Source: Endomychus coccineus (taxonomy: Eukaryota; Arthropoda; Insecta; Coleoptera; Endomychidae). From it: a DNA stretch of 64,000 nucleotides. Shown piece after piece: positions 33,670 through 44,035 of the stretch. A model generated the notes under the pieces. It was not told the origin of the DNA and made no database searches. It saw only the letters and a program-made list of their open reading frames with translations. Within the stretch, counting starts at the first letter, position 1. Every line of letters starts with the position of its first letter. The DNA is taken from the NCBI GenBank assembly GCA_958510875.1, contig OY294067.1, forward strand, positions 281,499,242-281,563,241, in the 5' to 3' direction. A program made the position numbers and the translations under genes.

Positions 33670-33899
33670 TAACGTGTTTCATTAGCGGTTTCTAAATCAT
33701 CACAAGCTTTTATTTAACTTACCTTCTTTATCTATCGATCTAGCTATTTGTAAGTTCGGGTGAAATTTTGCAAGTGAATTTTGATCCACTATTAGTCGAC
33801 CGATCACTGATGAATACCTGCCGATTCATCCAAAAAGTCTAGAATCTAGACTTCTTGTGTTCCTCATTTGATTGACAATGTATTATTTAAAAGAGAAAA
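33670..33899. other. Intron sequence, nothing recognised
   Basis: Unremarkable stretch between the mariner and a tandem repeat. Confidence 0.3.
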
Positions 33900-34300
33900 A
33901 CAAGATGGCTGCTCGAAGATCATTGACGAGTTTTGTGATTATATTCCGATTCTATTTAAAATTGGTATGTGGAGGTCTTTGGGGCCGGAGATCATGATTT
34001 GTGGGTCAAAATTCAAGAATTCAAGATGGCGGACGAATGTCGTGATTATGATCCGATTCTATTCAAAATTGGTATTTGTGGGTTTTCAATGTCGGAGATC
34101 ATGGTTTTCTAGTCAAAATTCAAAAATTAACATGGAGGATGAGTTAGGTGATTACGGTCCGATTCTTTCCAAAATTGTTATATGGGGGTTTTTGGGCTCG
34201 GAGATTATGATTTTTAGTCAAAATTCAATATGGCGGCTAAGATGGCGGACCAGTTTCGTGATTATGGTCCGATTCTATTCAAAATTTCATTATCTGACTA
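33900..34300. repeat. Tandem repeat, about 110-bp unit, nearly four copies
   Basis: Each unit contains aagatggcggac, gattatg(a/g)tccgattcta, ttcaaaattggtat, and cggagatcatgattt. A 172-codon open frame runs through it only because stops are rare in this unit. Confidence 0.8.
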
Positions 34301-34548
34301 AATATGTTCCTTCACACCATGCATTTCATTATACTCATAAAACTATAAGACTAGTATTCTCTTTATGGGCTATAACATGTTTTTAACGTTATCACTGCTA
34401 TGACATAGAAGAAGCATTATAACATTTTAAACTAAAACTGCTTTGTGCATTATGGAATTCTCCACCGGCACCATTTGATATTGTGTAGAATGTCGAGTAG
34501 CCAGCTATAGTTGATAGTCTAATTGAGTTACATAATATTATGTTCCAG
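34301..34548. other. Intron 3' end before exon C
   Basis: AT-rich; ends with the acceptor tatgttccag used by exon C. Confidence 0.4.
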
Positions 34549-34711
34549 ACTGCGGGATGGGTGTTTCCTCATGGGGCCAAACTTCAAACAAGATGTCGTG
34601 AATTAGGTCTTTATAAACTGCTGGGAACTGCTTCTCCTCGTTGCGAGAATGGAGTTTGGTCTTCTCGACTGCCATCATGCGTAGCTACAACACTTCTAAC
34701 GAACTTCACAG
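34549..34711 (+). CDS. hig: Internal exon of the hikaru genki-like protein (exon C)
   Basis: The exon runs from the acceptor tatgttccag to the donor gtattatt. It starts in phase 0, matching the end of exon B, and ends in phase 1, matching exon D. The peptide TAGWVFPHGAKLQTRCRELG, then ASPRCENGVWSSRLPSCV, has the CCP/sushi layout. GWxxPHGxxLxxxC fits the middle of the module, and C-x-x-G-x-W-x-x-x-x-P-x-C closes it. Together with the Cys of exon B it forms one module. The gypsy element is inserted only 70 bases past the donor, on the opposite strand. Confidence 0.75.
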
Positions 34712-34781
34712 GTATTATTAAATATATATATTTCGTAAAGTGTCGGCTCGTAAAAGTTTACGATGATCCTTTCAAGGAAGG

Positions 34782-34933
34782 TGTTATGTATCCGCGTGAG
34801 AGTACTGCAATATAACAATGGGTAGTATCAAACACTTTATTTATTTACTTGTAGAGAGTACACTGCTACACAAGTAGCCATCTTACATTTCTATTTTCTG
34901 GCTCCAGTGTTGCCACTTCGACAAAACATAACA
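34782..34933 (-). repeat. 3' LTR of the gypsy element
   Basis: 152 bp, tg...ca ends, identical to the copy at 39086. Relative to the minus-strand element this is the 3' LTR. Confidence 0.95.
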
Positions 34934-34968
34934 TTTCCTTTCCTTCTTAACAAAAGACAACTACTTAC

Positions 34969-37900
34969 TTACAAATTTAATCTAACAACTGGTTTAATAA
35001 TTCTACCAGATCTAGTTATTTTACACTCCCTTGTAGCACCTTCTTCATTAGTACCCACGCTTGGAGTATCTGCAATGTCTTTATTTACGTCACTCACTAA
35101 TGAGGTACTTATTGTTTCGACCCTAGGTAAGTTAACATTATTTGTAGTCACTACCTGGTTAGGAATTTGTCTTAACATTGCTTCCCTAATCATATCAGAA
35201 TGAACAAACCTCACATGATCATTGGCCATCACTAGATATGTATTTGGGCTCAACACTTTTACTATTTTTCCTAGGCACCAATTTGGGCCTTGCTCTTTAG
35301 GGTTTACTTGTTTAACATACACTGATTCATTTACAGAATACAATCTACTTAACCTACGATAATCATGCTTACTTGGCGATGCAAGTTCTGAACCTTGAAA
35401 TGGTGGCTTTAGAAGGTCGAACCTTGTTCTAGGTTTCATTTTAAACAAATGCTCAGAGGGACACAGTCCTGTGCTAGTAGATGGAGTATTACGATAGCTG
35501 AATAAGAAGTTGTGTAATCTAGATAATAATACACTTTCCGACATACCGTTACTATCTTGAAACAACCCTTTTTCCAGTGCTCTTTTGACAGTTTGTACAG
35601 CTCTTTCAGCAATACCGTTCGATGACGGGTGATAAGCTGGTGATTTTGTAGGCTTAATGCCATTAGATTGACAAAATTTCACGAATTCCGCCGCGTTAAA
35701 CGGCGGTCCATTATCACTAACTACTTCTACAGGCAGACCAAATGTGGCAAATATTTCTTTCAATTTATTTATAGTCTCTCTCGCACTAGTACCGTTACTC
35801 ATGTGCTTCACATCTATCCATTTAGACTTACTGTCAACTAATATCAGTAGTGTGAAAGATGACTTATGAAAGAAATCTATATGGACTCTTTGAAAATTAT
35901 TGGCTGCCTTCGGCCAAGGCAATAATTGTCCGTGATTATTCTTATTCTGATTAACCTGACAATTTTCACAATTGCTTATTAATTCTTCTATTTCTAAATT
36001 GATAGACGGCCACCAACAATATGATCTCACCAACATTTTTGTTCTCACAATTCCCATGTGTTGTTCATGGAATAACGATAAAACTAATTTCCTCATTACC
36101 TGAGGTACAATTACTCTATTACCCCAAAGTAGACAGTTTTGTTCAACAGATAACTCATGCTTTTTATCCCAGTAAGGTTTATAGTTAGTATCAGTCACGA
36201 ATTTCGGCCACCCTTTTTGAGTTAACTCTATAACCTTCGATAAGATAACGTCATTCGTTGTAGCTGAAGCGATTTCTTTATAATTTATAGGCACCGTTTC
36301 TGCGATACTAAAAGAATATAAATTTTCGTTCACGTTAGTACCACCTTTAATTGGAAGTCTTGACAGAGCATCAGCATTACCCATCAAACTACCTTTTTTA
36401 TATTCTAGATTATAGTTATAACCAGACAATTTGATAGCCCATCTCTGCAGACGTGAAATAGAAGTTACTGGAATACCTTTCTTACTTCCAAAAATATATT
36501 GTAGAGGTTGATGATCACTTATTAGTGTAAAACGTCTACCAAAAATATAATTATGGAACTTCTTGATGCCAAACATAATGGCTAAGGCTTCTCTTTCAAT
36601 CTGAGAATATTTCACTTCTGTTTTGGATAGTGTACTGGAAGCAAAAAGAATTGGTTTTTCTTTTCCCTCCACTTTGTGACTCAATATTGCACCGACCCCG
36701 TAAGGGCTTGCATCACATGTTACATAAATCGGTAACACAGGATCATAATAAATCAATATTTTATTGGACAATAAATATGATTTACTCGCCTGGAAAATAT
36801 CCTCATGTAATTTTGACCACGCAAATTCAACACCTTTTTTTGCTAAATCATATAAAGGCTTAATTTTGCTAGAGAGCATTGGTATGAAATGACCATAGTA
36901 GTTCAATAACCCTAAGTATGATTTTAATTGTGTCATATTTTCAGGACTAGGACAGTTTACAATTGCATCTATTTTATCACTTAAGGGATGAATACCCTCC
37001 CTATCTATTTTATAGCCTAAGAATTCTACCATTGTTTTGTAAAACTGACATTTTGACTCATTTACTTTTATGTTATATTTATTTAGACGTGACATTACTT
37101 CTATTACATTGTTGTGACACTCTTCCAATGTAGTACCTGACACTAATATATCATCCAGGTAACAACTGGTTCCTGGAGTACCTGCTAAAATAGTATTCAT
37201 TACCGTTTGGAAAATACCTGGTGCTGAACTAATTCCGTATGTTAATCGATTGAATCGATACAGACCTAAATGTGTATTAATAGTAAGTAACTCTTTTGAC
37301 GCAGACCCTATTTTAAGTTGTTGGTATGCCCCTTTTAAATCAATCACTGTAAAATAACTTTTTTTACTGAGAGTTGCAAATATATCTTTGGGTAAAGGTA
37401 GCATACAATGATCTGTTTCTATAAGTTGGTTTACCGTCTTTTTAAAATCTACACAGATTCTAATTTCGTCAGAATTCTTTTTTGCCACAACCACTATGGG
37501 ACTAGCCCATTCACTATGAGTTACTTTCTCTAGAATGCCATCTTTGACCAACTGATTCAATTCTTTTTCTACTTTAGGCTGTAAAGCATATGCCATATTA
37601 TAGGCTCTATGAAATATAGGTGTAACATTCTGTTTTAACTTAATTTCAGCAGTAAAAGTATCAATACTTGATCTACCATCTGTTCTAAATACTTCTTTGA
37701 ATCTAGACTTTACTTGCTTTTCTAACTCCTGACCTATATTGCTAACCACTTTTATTTCATTACAAGTTGACTGACTAACTTTCGAGCATTGACTTAAATG
37801 ACTTTGCCACTCAGGATTCAGAACTGATAGCCAATTTCTCCCTAGTAATGGACAAAACTTATTTTCACTTTTCAATACCACTAATGGTAATGTATAATAC

Positions 37901-38895
37901 TTAGACTTGAATTCTACCTTTACATTTACTTGACCGACAATGTTTACAGGTTGTCCTGTTACGACTCTTAAATTGAATTTGACTGGCTCCAATTCAGACT
38001 TTGAGTTTAACAATTTGAAATCATCAATATGCATAACTGACTTACATGCACCCGAGTCAATTTCCATTTCTGTATATTTACCTTCCACTTTACACTTTAG
38101 TTTCACAGGATCGTCTTTATTAACTGACAGTTTACCTAAAAATCCTATCTCTAATGGTTCCTCTTCAACCCCATTTTCTTCTAGTTGACGCAGTCCTTGT
38201 CCTCTATTCTTCTCTTTACTCCTACAAACTTTACTAGTATGACCTTTTTTATTGCATTTGAAGCATTCCCAATTGACTGCTGGGCACACTTTCACATCAT
38301 GACGTCTGCCACACCTGTTGCACGGTTTAAATTTGTATACCCCAGACCTTTCACTAGTTATCTTCTGAATTGTATCACCACCTTGAACTAGCTGACTTTG
38401 TGTTTCGGCAATTTCTAGACTCAATGCTATCTGACAAGCATTATTGAACGACAATTGTTCAGACTCACCTAATAGGCGTTTTTGTATATTAACATTAGTG
38501 ATCCCACAAACAAGTCTATCCCTTAGTGCTTGGTCTAAGAATTCCTCGAATCTACAGCTTTTAGCTAAATGTTTGATGACTGCAATATATTGTTCAACTT
38601 TCTCATCAACATTTTGTTTACGATTGTGGAATTTATAGCGTTCTATAATCAGGCTTGTTGTTGGCACTAGTTTTGCTTTAAGAATATTGACTAATTCTTC
38701 GTACGTTTTACCTGCTGGTGTTTCAGGGTACAATGCTGTTTTCAACGTATTATATGTTTTTGGACCAATTAACGTTATTAGACTTGCGACTCGGAGATTC
38801 CCTGGCACTGTCTGTACGAGAAAGTACTGTTGTAACCTTTCTTCCCATGAATCGAAAGATTCTAAGTTTTCATCAAATCCTTGGAATTTAGACAT
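34969..38895 (-). CDS. Gag-Pol polyprotein of the Ty3/gypsy element
   Basis: One uninterrupted frame of 1308 codons from the ATG at 38895 (MSKFQGF). An in-frame ATG 28 codons upstream exists, but MSKFQGF starts the usual gag sequence. Domains in order, by residue from the upstream ATG: gag (about 30-200); a CCHC knuckle CFKCNKKGHTSKVC (239-252); aspartic protease with DSGA (308-311); RT with VDFKK and the catalytic YLDD (607-610); RNase H (about 750-875, TCDASPYGVGAIL); integrase with an HHCC zinc region (HEQH 971-974, C1004/C1007) and the D-D-35-E triad (D1035, SDNG D1089, E1125). Domain order RT-RH-IN places it in Ty3/gypsy, and a fused gag-pol with K02A2.6-like sequence suggests the Mag lineage. 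All catalytic motifs are intact and no stop interrupts it, so it may be active. Confidence 0.95.
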   Translation of the reverse strand: MSKFQGFDENLESFDSWEERLQQYFLVQTVPGNLRVASLITLIGPKTYNTLKTALYPETPAGKTYEELVNILKAKLVPTTSLIIERYKFHNRKQNVDEKVEQYIAVIKHLAKSCRFEEFLDQALRDRLVCGITNVNIQKRLLGESEQLSFNNACQIALSLEIAETQSQLVQGGDTIQKITSERSGVYKFKPCNRCGRRHDVKVCPAVNWECFKCNKKGHTSKVCRSKEKNRGQGLRQLEENGVEEEPLEIGFLGKLSVNKDDPVKLKCKVEGKYTEMEIDSGACKSVMHIDDFKLLNSKSELEPVKFNLRVVTGQPVNIVGQVNVKVEFKSKYYTLPLVVLKSENKFCPLLGRNWLSVLNPEWQSHLSQCSKVSQSTCNEIKVVSNIGQELEKQVKSRFKEVFRTDGRSSIDTFTAEIKLKQNVTPIFHRAYNMAYALQPKVEKELNQLVKDGILEKVTHSEWASPIVVVAKKNSDEIRICVDFKKTVNQLIETDHCMLPLPKDIFATLSKKSYFTVIDLKGAYQQLKIGSASKELLTINTHLGLYRFNRLTYGISSAPGIFQTVMNTILAGTPGTSCYLDDILVSGTTLEECHNNVIEVMSRLNKYNIKVNESKCQFYKTMVEFLGYKIDREGIHPLSDKIDAIVNCPSPENMTQLKSYLGLLNYYGHFIPMLSSKIKPLYDLAKKGVEFAWSKLHEDIFQASKSYLLSNKILIYYDPVLPIYVTCDASPYGVGAILSHKVEGKEKPILFASSTLSKTEVKYSQIEREALAIMFGIKKFHNYIFGRRFTLISDHQPLQYIFGSKKGIPVTSISRLQRWAIKLSGYNYNLEYKKGSLMGNADALSRLPIKGGTNVNENLYSFSIAETVPINYKEIASATTNDVILSKVIELTQKGWPKFVTDTNYKPYWDKKHELSVEQNCLLWGNRVIVPQVMRKLVLSLFHEQHMGIVRTKMLVRSYCWWPSINLEIEELISNCENCQVNQNKNNHGQLLPWPKAANNFQRVHIDFFHKSSFTLLILVDSKSKWIDVKHMSNGTSARETINKLKEIFATFGLPVEVVSDNGPPFNAAEFVKFCQSNGIKPTKSPAYHPSSNGIAERAVQTVKRALEKGLFQDSNGMSESVLLSRLHNFLFSYRNTPSTSTGLCPSEHLFKMKPRTRFDLLKPPFQGSELASPSKHDYRRLSRLYSVNESVYVKQVNPKEQGPNWCLGKIVKVLSPNTYLVMANDHVRFVHSDMIREAMLRQIPNQVVTTNNVNLPRVETISTSLVSDVNKDIADTPSVGTNEEGATRECKITRSGRIIKPVVRLNL

Positions 38896-39085
38896 TTTTA
38901 TTCCACTTAAACACACTGATGAATGATATATCTCCTGCAATAGTTGTTCTGTGCTCCCGACTCCACGTACACGGTACACGATCCTTCCCGCCGACTTTCT
39001 GTATAGGTTAGTTATTACTTTGATAACTTTATCTCTATTGAAACGCTATTGCAGCCCTCTAACTATGGTTCACTCGTCGCCAATA

Positions 39086-39237
39086 TGTTATGTATCCGCG
39101 TGAGAGTACTGCAATATAACAATGGGTAGTATCAAACACTTTATTTATTTACTTGTAGAGAGTACACTGCTACACAAGTAGCCATCTTACATTTCTATTT
39201 TCTGGCTCCAGTGTTGCCACTTCGACAAAACATAACA
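39086..39237 (-). repeat. 5' LTR of the gypsy element
   Basis: Identical 152-bp copy; promoter LTR for the minus-strand element. The 190-bp leader lies between 38896 and 39085. Confidence 0.95.
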
Positions 39238-39242
39238 GAAGG

Positions 39243-39984
39243 TAGTAATAAACGTCATATTTATGTGTGTTTATTGTCCTCAGATAGCTTGACATGCTTT
39301 GTCTGAGTAAATTGTTTTAAGATTGAACTGGTCTTTCCTTGTTGGAAATCCATTGATCAAATGAAGACTACACTAAATAATGCACTGTAGAAACTTTTAT
39401 TATGAAAATAAAAGAAAACACATGTTTCGCCACATAGTTGCTTCTTTAGGTGAGTAGGTAATGGAAATAAACTTGCAAAGGTATTACTAGCTATATATAC
39501 ATAAAGAGAAAATTACCAAGGGGGCTAAATTACGGATTACATGAATTCTGGTTGTTCCACGGATTAAAATCTAATTATTAAATACAATTATTCGGGAATT
39601 ATCTGTATTATTCAGTGTAGTGTTCATGTGTGAATAAATTATCTTGGTTTTTGGATATACACACAATATCCGTAAAACAAAATGAATGTGCGTGTAGGAG
39701 TAACATATTTGCAATTTGCGCACTATCAGTCTAAATCATACAGCGCCAGGAAAATACCAAATTCAACCCCTCAAATCTAATGAGAAATATAAAGAAAAGC
39801 AAATCTGTCTATTGTCTCGGTTTCCGAATGTATTCCGCATCACATGAGCACGACTATATATTAAAGTTTCGCCAATCTCTCCAAATGACAACTTTAGGAA
39901 TGACTGAAAATGGTTCTGAAACTGTTAAATCAATGTATAACATTTTTCAGATCCAGTTCAAATGTTTGGAAACTGGTGATTTGT
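39243..39984. other. Intron sequence; possible small Penelope-like motif
   Basis: Mostly unrecognised. On the minus strand near 39415-39455, cctaaagaagcaac then tgtggcgaaacatgtg resembles the small hairpin motif of Penelope-like 3' regions, but the core differs from a hammerhead. Confidence 0.3.
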
Positions 39985-40985
39985 TCTTTTATCCAGGAAC
40001 TAACCTGCAAGCAGTTGTTTTATCTAGGGACTTACGTGCTCTTGTTTCATTTAGAGACTAACCTGTTGTTGTTTTATCTAGGGACTAGCATGTTTTATTT
40101 AAGAGTTAACCTGCTGTGTTTTACCTAGGCACCAACATGCTGTTGTTTTATTTAAGGACTAAAGTGATATTGTTTTATCTAGAGACTAATATGTTGATGT
40201 TTTATTTAGGATATAACCTGCCGCTGTTTTATTTAGGGACTAACTTGCTGTTGTTTTATCTTAGGAGCGGTATGCTGTTGTTTTAGTTAAGAACTAACCT
40301 GCTGTTGTTTTATCTAGGGACTTACCTGCTGTTGTTGCACTAATGTGCTCTTGTTTCATTTAGGGACAAACCTACTGTTGTTTTATCTAAGGAAAAATGA
40401 GCTGTTATTTCATCTAGGGACTAGCATGTTGTTGTTTTATTTAAGGACTAACGTGATGTTCTTTTATCTAGAGACTAATATGCTGATGTTTTATTTAGGA
40501 TCTAACCTGCCGCTGTTTTATCTAGGGACTAACTTGTTGTTGTTTTATCTAGGCTAGCATGCTGTTGTTTTAGTTACGAACGAACCTGCTGTTGTTTTAT
40601 CCAGGGACTTACCTGCTGTTGTTTTATCTAGAGACTAATATTCTATTGTGTCATTTAAGGACTAACCTGCTGTTGTTTTATCTAAGGACTAATCTGCTGT
40701 TATTTCATGCAGGGGCAAATCTGCTGTTGTTTTATTTAGAGACTAACCTGCACTTGTTTTATCTAAAGACTAACCTGTTGTTATTTTATCTAGGGACTAA
40801 CATGTTGTTGTTTTATCTCAGGGATAACATGCTAGGGACCAACATGCTGTTGCTTTATAAGGACTAACATGATGTTTCATCTAGAGACTAACCTACTGTT
40901 GTTTTATTCAGGATCTAACCTGCCGCTTTTTTATCTAGGGACTAGCATGCATTTGTTTTAGTTAACCTGCTGTTGTTTTATATAA
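39985..40985. repeat. 27-bp minisatellite, about 35 copies
   Basis: Degenerate tandem copies of ctgttgttttatctaggg plus actaacctg extend for about 1 kb. Because 27 is divisible by three, open frames reading LLFYLGTNL repeats arise at 40345-40557 and 40592-40867. Some units are shortened, which shifts the frame. It lies in the intron between exons C and D. Confidence 0.9.
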
Positions 40986-41380
40986 CGACTCATCTGCTGT
41001 CGGAGTTGTATCAATAAGCAAATACATAAACCAGATATGAATCTTATGTGAAGTATCAAAAAATGTCTGAACAAAGCAATGAAGTGAAAGTAAAATTAAT
41101 ACTTTTAGCTTTATTGATTCTTCCACAAAATATGCTTGTATTAAGTTGGGTCTTTGGATTGCGATGACCAACAAATTGTTGGGTTCAAAATATTTAGAAC
41201 TGTCAATATCAATACCACGTTGCTGAATCCCCACAAATCGTGAATAAATGTTGGTTATAATGGCTCTTGTACATCTGGCCAATAAATAGCAATTGATATC
41301 ATTAATAGGAATATTTTCGCAATTCAGAGTAATATAGGACTCTACTCTATTTCATTTGTTTCATTATAAAAACTGCTAAG
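40986..41380. other. Intron 3' end before exon D
   Basis: No feature other than the acceptor region (tttgtttcattataaaaact then gctaag). Confidence 0.4.
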
Positions 41381-41554
41381 AGGACTCTCCTCCAACTGTC
41401 TTGATAAGAATACCTTCAGGATCGGCATCAGTAGAACCGGGAGGGGAATTGGCCATATTTCCAGGATCCACGTTGCATCTGGAATGTCTGTTTTCGCGTC
41501 GACTTGGATCTCCAGATTGGACCTGGACATCGCCGTTAGGCCAATATCTGACAG
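41381..41554 (+). CDS. hig: Internal exon of the hikaru genki-like protein, Ig-like part (exon D)
   Basis: The acceptor gctaag and donor gtgagtat bound a 174-base exon in phase 1 at both ends. It encodes EDSPPTVLIRIPSGSASVEP, then GGELAIFPGSTLHLECLFSR, then RLGSPDWTWTSPLGQYLTG. The IFPGSTLHLECLF...PDWTW pattern is the B-C strand region of an Ig-like domain (Cys on strand B, Trp about a dozen residues later). An Ig domain following divergent CCP-like modules is the main reason for naming hikaru genki, a secreted synaptic-cleft protein of insects. The exon with the second Ig cysteine was not found downstream in this window. Confidence 0.75.
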
Positions 41555-43390
41555 GTGAGTATAATATAATTCAAATGTAAAACGATCTGAATTAATATTC
41601 AAACTACATACTTTTCGGCGACAAATAAGATGAATTAATAGTTCAAAACCCCTTTTTTTGTTATTCTTCTAATAACATGATTGTACCAACAGCCAAAGCA
41701 ACTTTTGCTTTTTTGGAAAATACGAGAAGCATTTTTTATATCTATGACTCACCATAGCCAATGTACGAGTGAGCTCTTTTTCAGGACTCTTGACATATCA
41801 ATACCCTCTACAGTACAAAGTCTGAACGCCTGATCATGACGTCACAAGCCAGACGCTATGTAGCAGCTTATACGACAGTAAAATAACAATTTTATTTATT
41901 CTGTAGGACATATACATGGACTACCTGTTTGAATAGGGTTACCAGAAGTGAACTGAGTCCTTAGTTACACCCCGTTTGCTTTTCCAATGGAAAAAACAGA
42001 ATTCCAAAATAAAAACCATGCATGTAATATACGAGTTTGTCAATGTCAAGATCGACAGGTATCAGTAACTACGAGAAGTTTTAAATCTTGGATATTTATA
42101 TAAGGTATGCCACTACGAAACAGTCAATTTTGATGGAAGACACTTTTTAGATGAAAATTACAAAAAAATTTTCGTCTTTTATGACAATCTTTTTTAATTA
42201 AGTTTAATAAGTCGCTTGTTATGATTTCAAAGATTCTACAGACCATTTTAACTGGCATAAATGACATTTTTGTTTTAATTTTGAAATCCAAACCTACAGT
42301 TCATTCCATGGTTCTATTTGAGTGAAGCCAGAAAAAAATTTACAGTCCGAACGGAACGAAGGATAGATTGAAATTTTAACTTCCTTGACTTACCAACACC
42401 AGGTCAAGAACATGCCACAATTTGAGTATGAAAAAGTATAGAACGATATTGAAACAGTTCATTCGAGTTAATTACATCCGCTAGTTCGTAGTTAGAGCTA
42501 AATGTCTAACTGTTTGAAAAAGTTTTATTCCAAATCCAGCGTTAAATTTAGTTCTGCTGTGAATTAATCAAAACTCCATCAATATAAAGTTTGGCCCAGC
42601 TGCTTCAGTCATAAGTATTACGAACAAATCCATAATTATTCCCGGGAACCAATTATAATATATAGTACATAATTCAAAATAATATTATTGTTCATTATTA
42701 TTATTATGGTTGATAATTGAAGAAAATCTGAGCATTATTGTTGGACGATAATAATGCGAAATGGATTAAATACTGATGTATAGGAACTGATATAGTTTTA
42801 ACAACAAACCAACTACAATCCTCTTCCGGAAAGCTTAATTATTGGTAGTGGATATTCGTGCAATAATCGGATGAATATCGTACTATTTTCTTATTTATCC
42901 GATTATCGGAATAATAGTAGATTTGCTTATTCCCCCGAAAGTGTGTCCATAACTTCATATATTGTTGATATACCGTGTTCAATATTCTACCTGTCTTGTA
43001 TGATAAAGCAATAAAAAGGTCAAACATAACTATTTTCACAATAAAGTTATGAAATCAGATAACAAAACAAAAACTATGTGGAATATAGTTAACTGGTTAA
43101 CTCCATTATTAGTCCAAGCAATAGAAAGAAGTGCGTGCAGAAATCAATACCTGGAGAAAAAAATATGAGCATATAGAAAATTAAATTTAAAGGCGAGTTT
43201 CTGTTTCATGCTACTTGATCTGAGATGGCGAACATAACCGAAAAATTTGGCAAAGTTGCAAAAAGCGATTTTTCTTGAATAAGTAAGAAACTATAGCTCA
43301 GATCAAAAAAAGTGAATGAGAAAGTTGTAGGTATCAAACAGATCTATCGATTTGTTGCATACTTTTCCAGTTATATTGAAAAAACCGATA
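41555..43390. other. Intron or intergenic; only a MITE fragment recognised
   Basis: 41800-41880 matches the left end of the CAATACCCTCTA MITE family. The rest is AT-rich without conserved frames. Confidence 0.4.
41800..41880 (+). mobile_element. Fragment of the CAATACCCTCTA MITE family
   Basis: caataccctctac, a variable stretch, then gacgtcacaagcc match the beginning of the element at 22293 in the same order. Only about 80 bases remain. Confidence 0.6.
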
Positions 43391-43397
43391 AAATCGG

Positions 43398-44035
43398 GGG
43401 AAACTGATTTCGTGCGTTCAAAGTGACGTGTGCTTGCAAAATCTTCAATATCTCGGCTTTTGGATCACGTACAAAAATCCTTTCGTACTCAATCTGGGAA
43501 ATATCGTTTTTTGCTCAGTGAATCATACTGACGTTATGCTTCTTGTGCGACACTTGTGAAAACTAATACAAGACTGCTGTATACTGCTACTTTGATTGTA
43601 AGGATTTTATAAATATTTTATAATAATTTTGTAAATAAATAAATAAAATTTCAAACTTATCTTAATACGTTGCATTTATTTAATTTTGCATCATAAAAAA
43701 TTATTTACTGAAATAATTAAATAATTGTTAAAGAGATCCGCAAGCATAACGTCAGTATGATTCAGTGAGCAAAACATTTGAGGTATTACAAGGTAAATAC
43801 TGTTTTGATGATAAATAATAATTTAAATGACGTGAAAGTAGAACAAATTAGAAATGTAAAGAAAAATATTTTGCTTCTAAGGCGAAAATAAATATGATAA
43901 TAGTGTTTATCTCGTCGAGCTACCCCAGATTAAGTACCAAAGGATTGTAAGTGATCCAGAAACCGAGATATTGAAGATTTTGCAAGCACAAGCCACTTTG
44001 AACGCTGCAAGCTCCGGCAGCCGCGTTCGCTTCAC
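43398..44035. repeat. Foldback: inverted repeat with unequal arms
   Basis: The left arm (43398-43555) contains gtgcttgcaaaatcttcaat, atctcgg and gaatcatactgacgttatgc. All recur inverted at 43726-44035. The right arm carries about 120 extra internal bases that the left arm lacks. It is non-coding, probably a MITE or foldback repeat. Confidence 0.8.

Larger units (their letters stand above)
34782..39237 (-). mobile_element. Intact Ty3/gypsy (Mag-like) LTR retrotransposon
   Basis: Two 152-bp LTRs, tgttatgtatcc...aaaacataaca, lie at 34782-34933 and 39086-39237. They are identical base for base as far as I can read. The target duplication gaagg (34777-34781 and 39238-39242) is perfect. On the minus strand a primer-binding-site-like ttggcgacgagtg follows the 5' LTR (39070-39085). 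A purine run, aagaaggaaaggaaa, precedes the 3' LTR (34934-34948). A single long gag-pol frame is open and no env follows. It sits in the intron after exon C. Confidence 0.96.

Noticed and set aside
33868..34386. 172-codon open frame
   Set aside because: It lies almost entirely within a ~110-bp tandem repeat and has no domain; chance openness is sufficient.
39780..40867. Protein with leucine-rich 9-residue repeats
   Set aside because: The frame follows from a 27-bp tandem repeat, changes wherever a unit is shortened, and lies in an intron.
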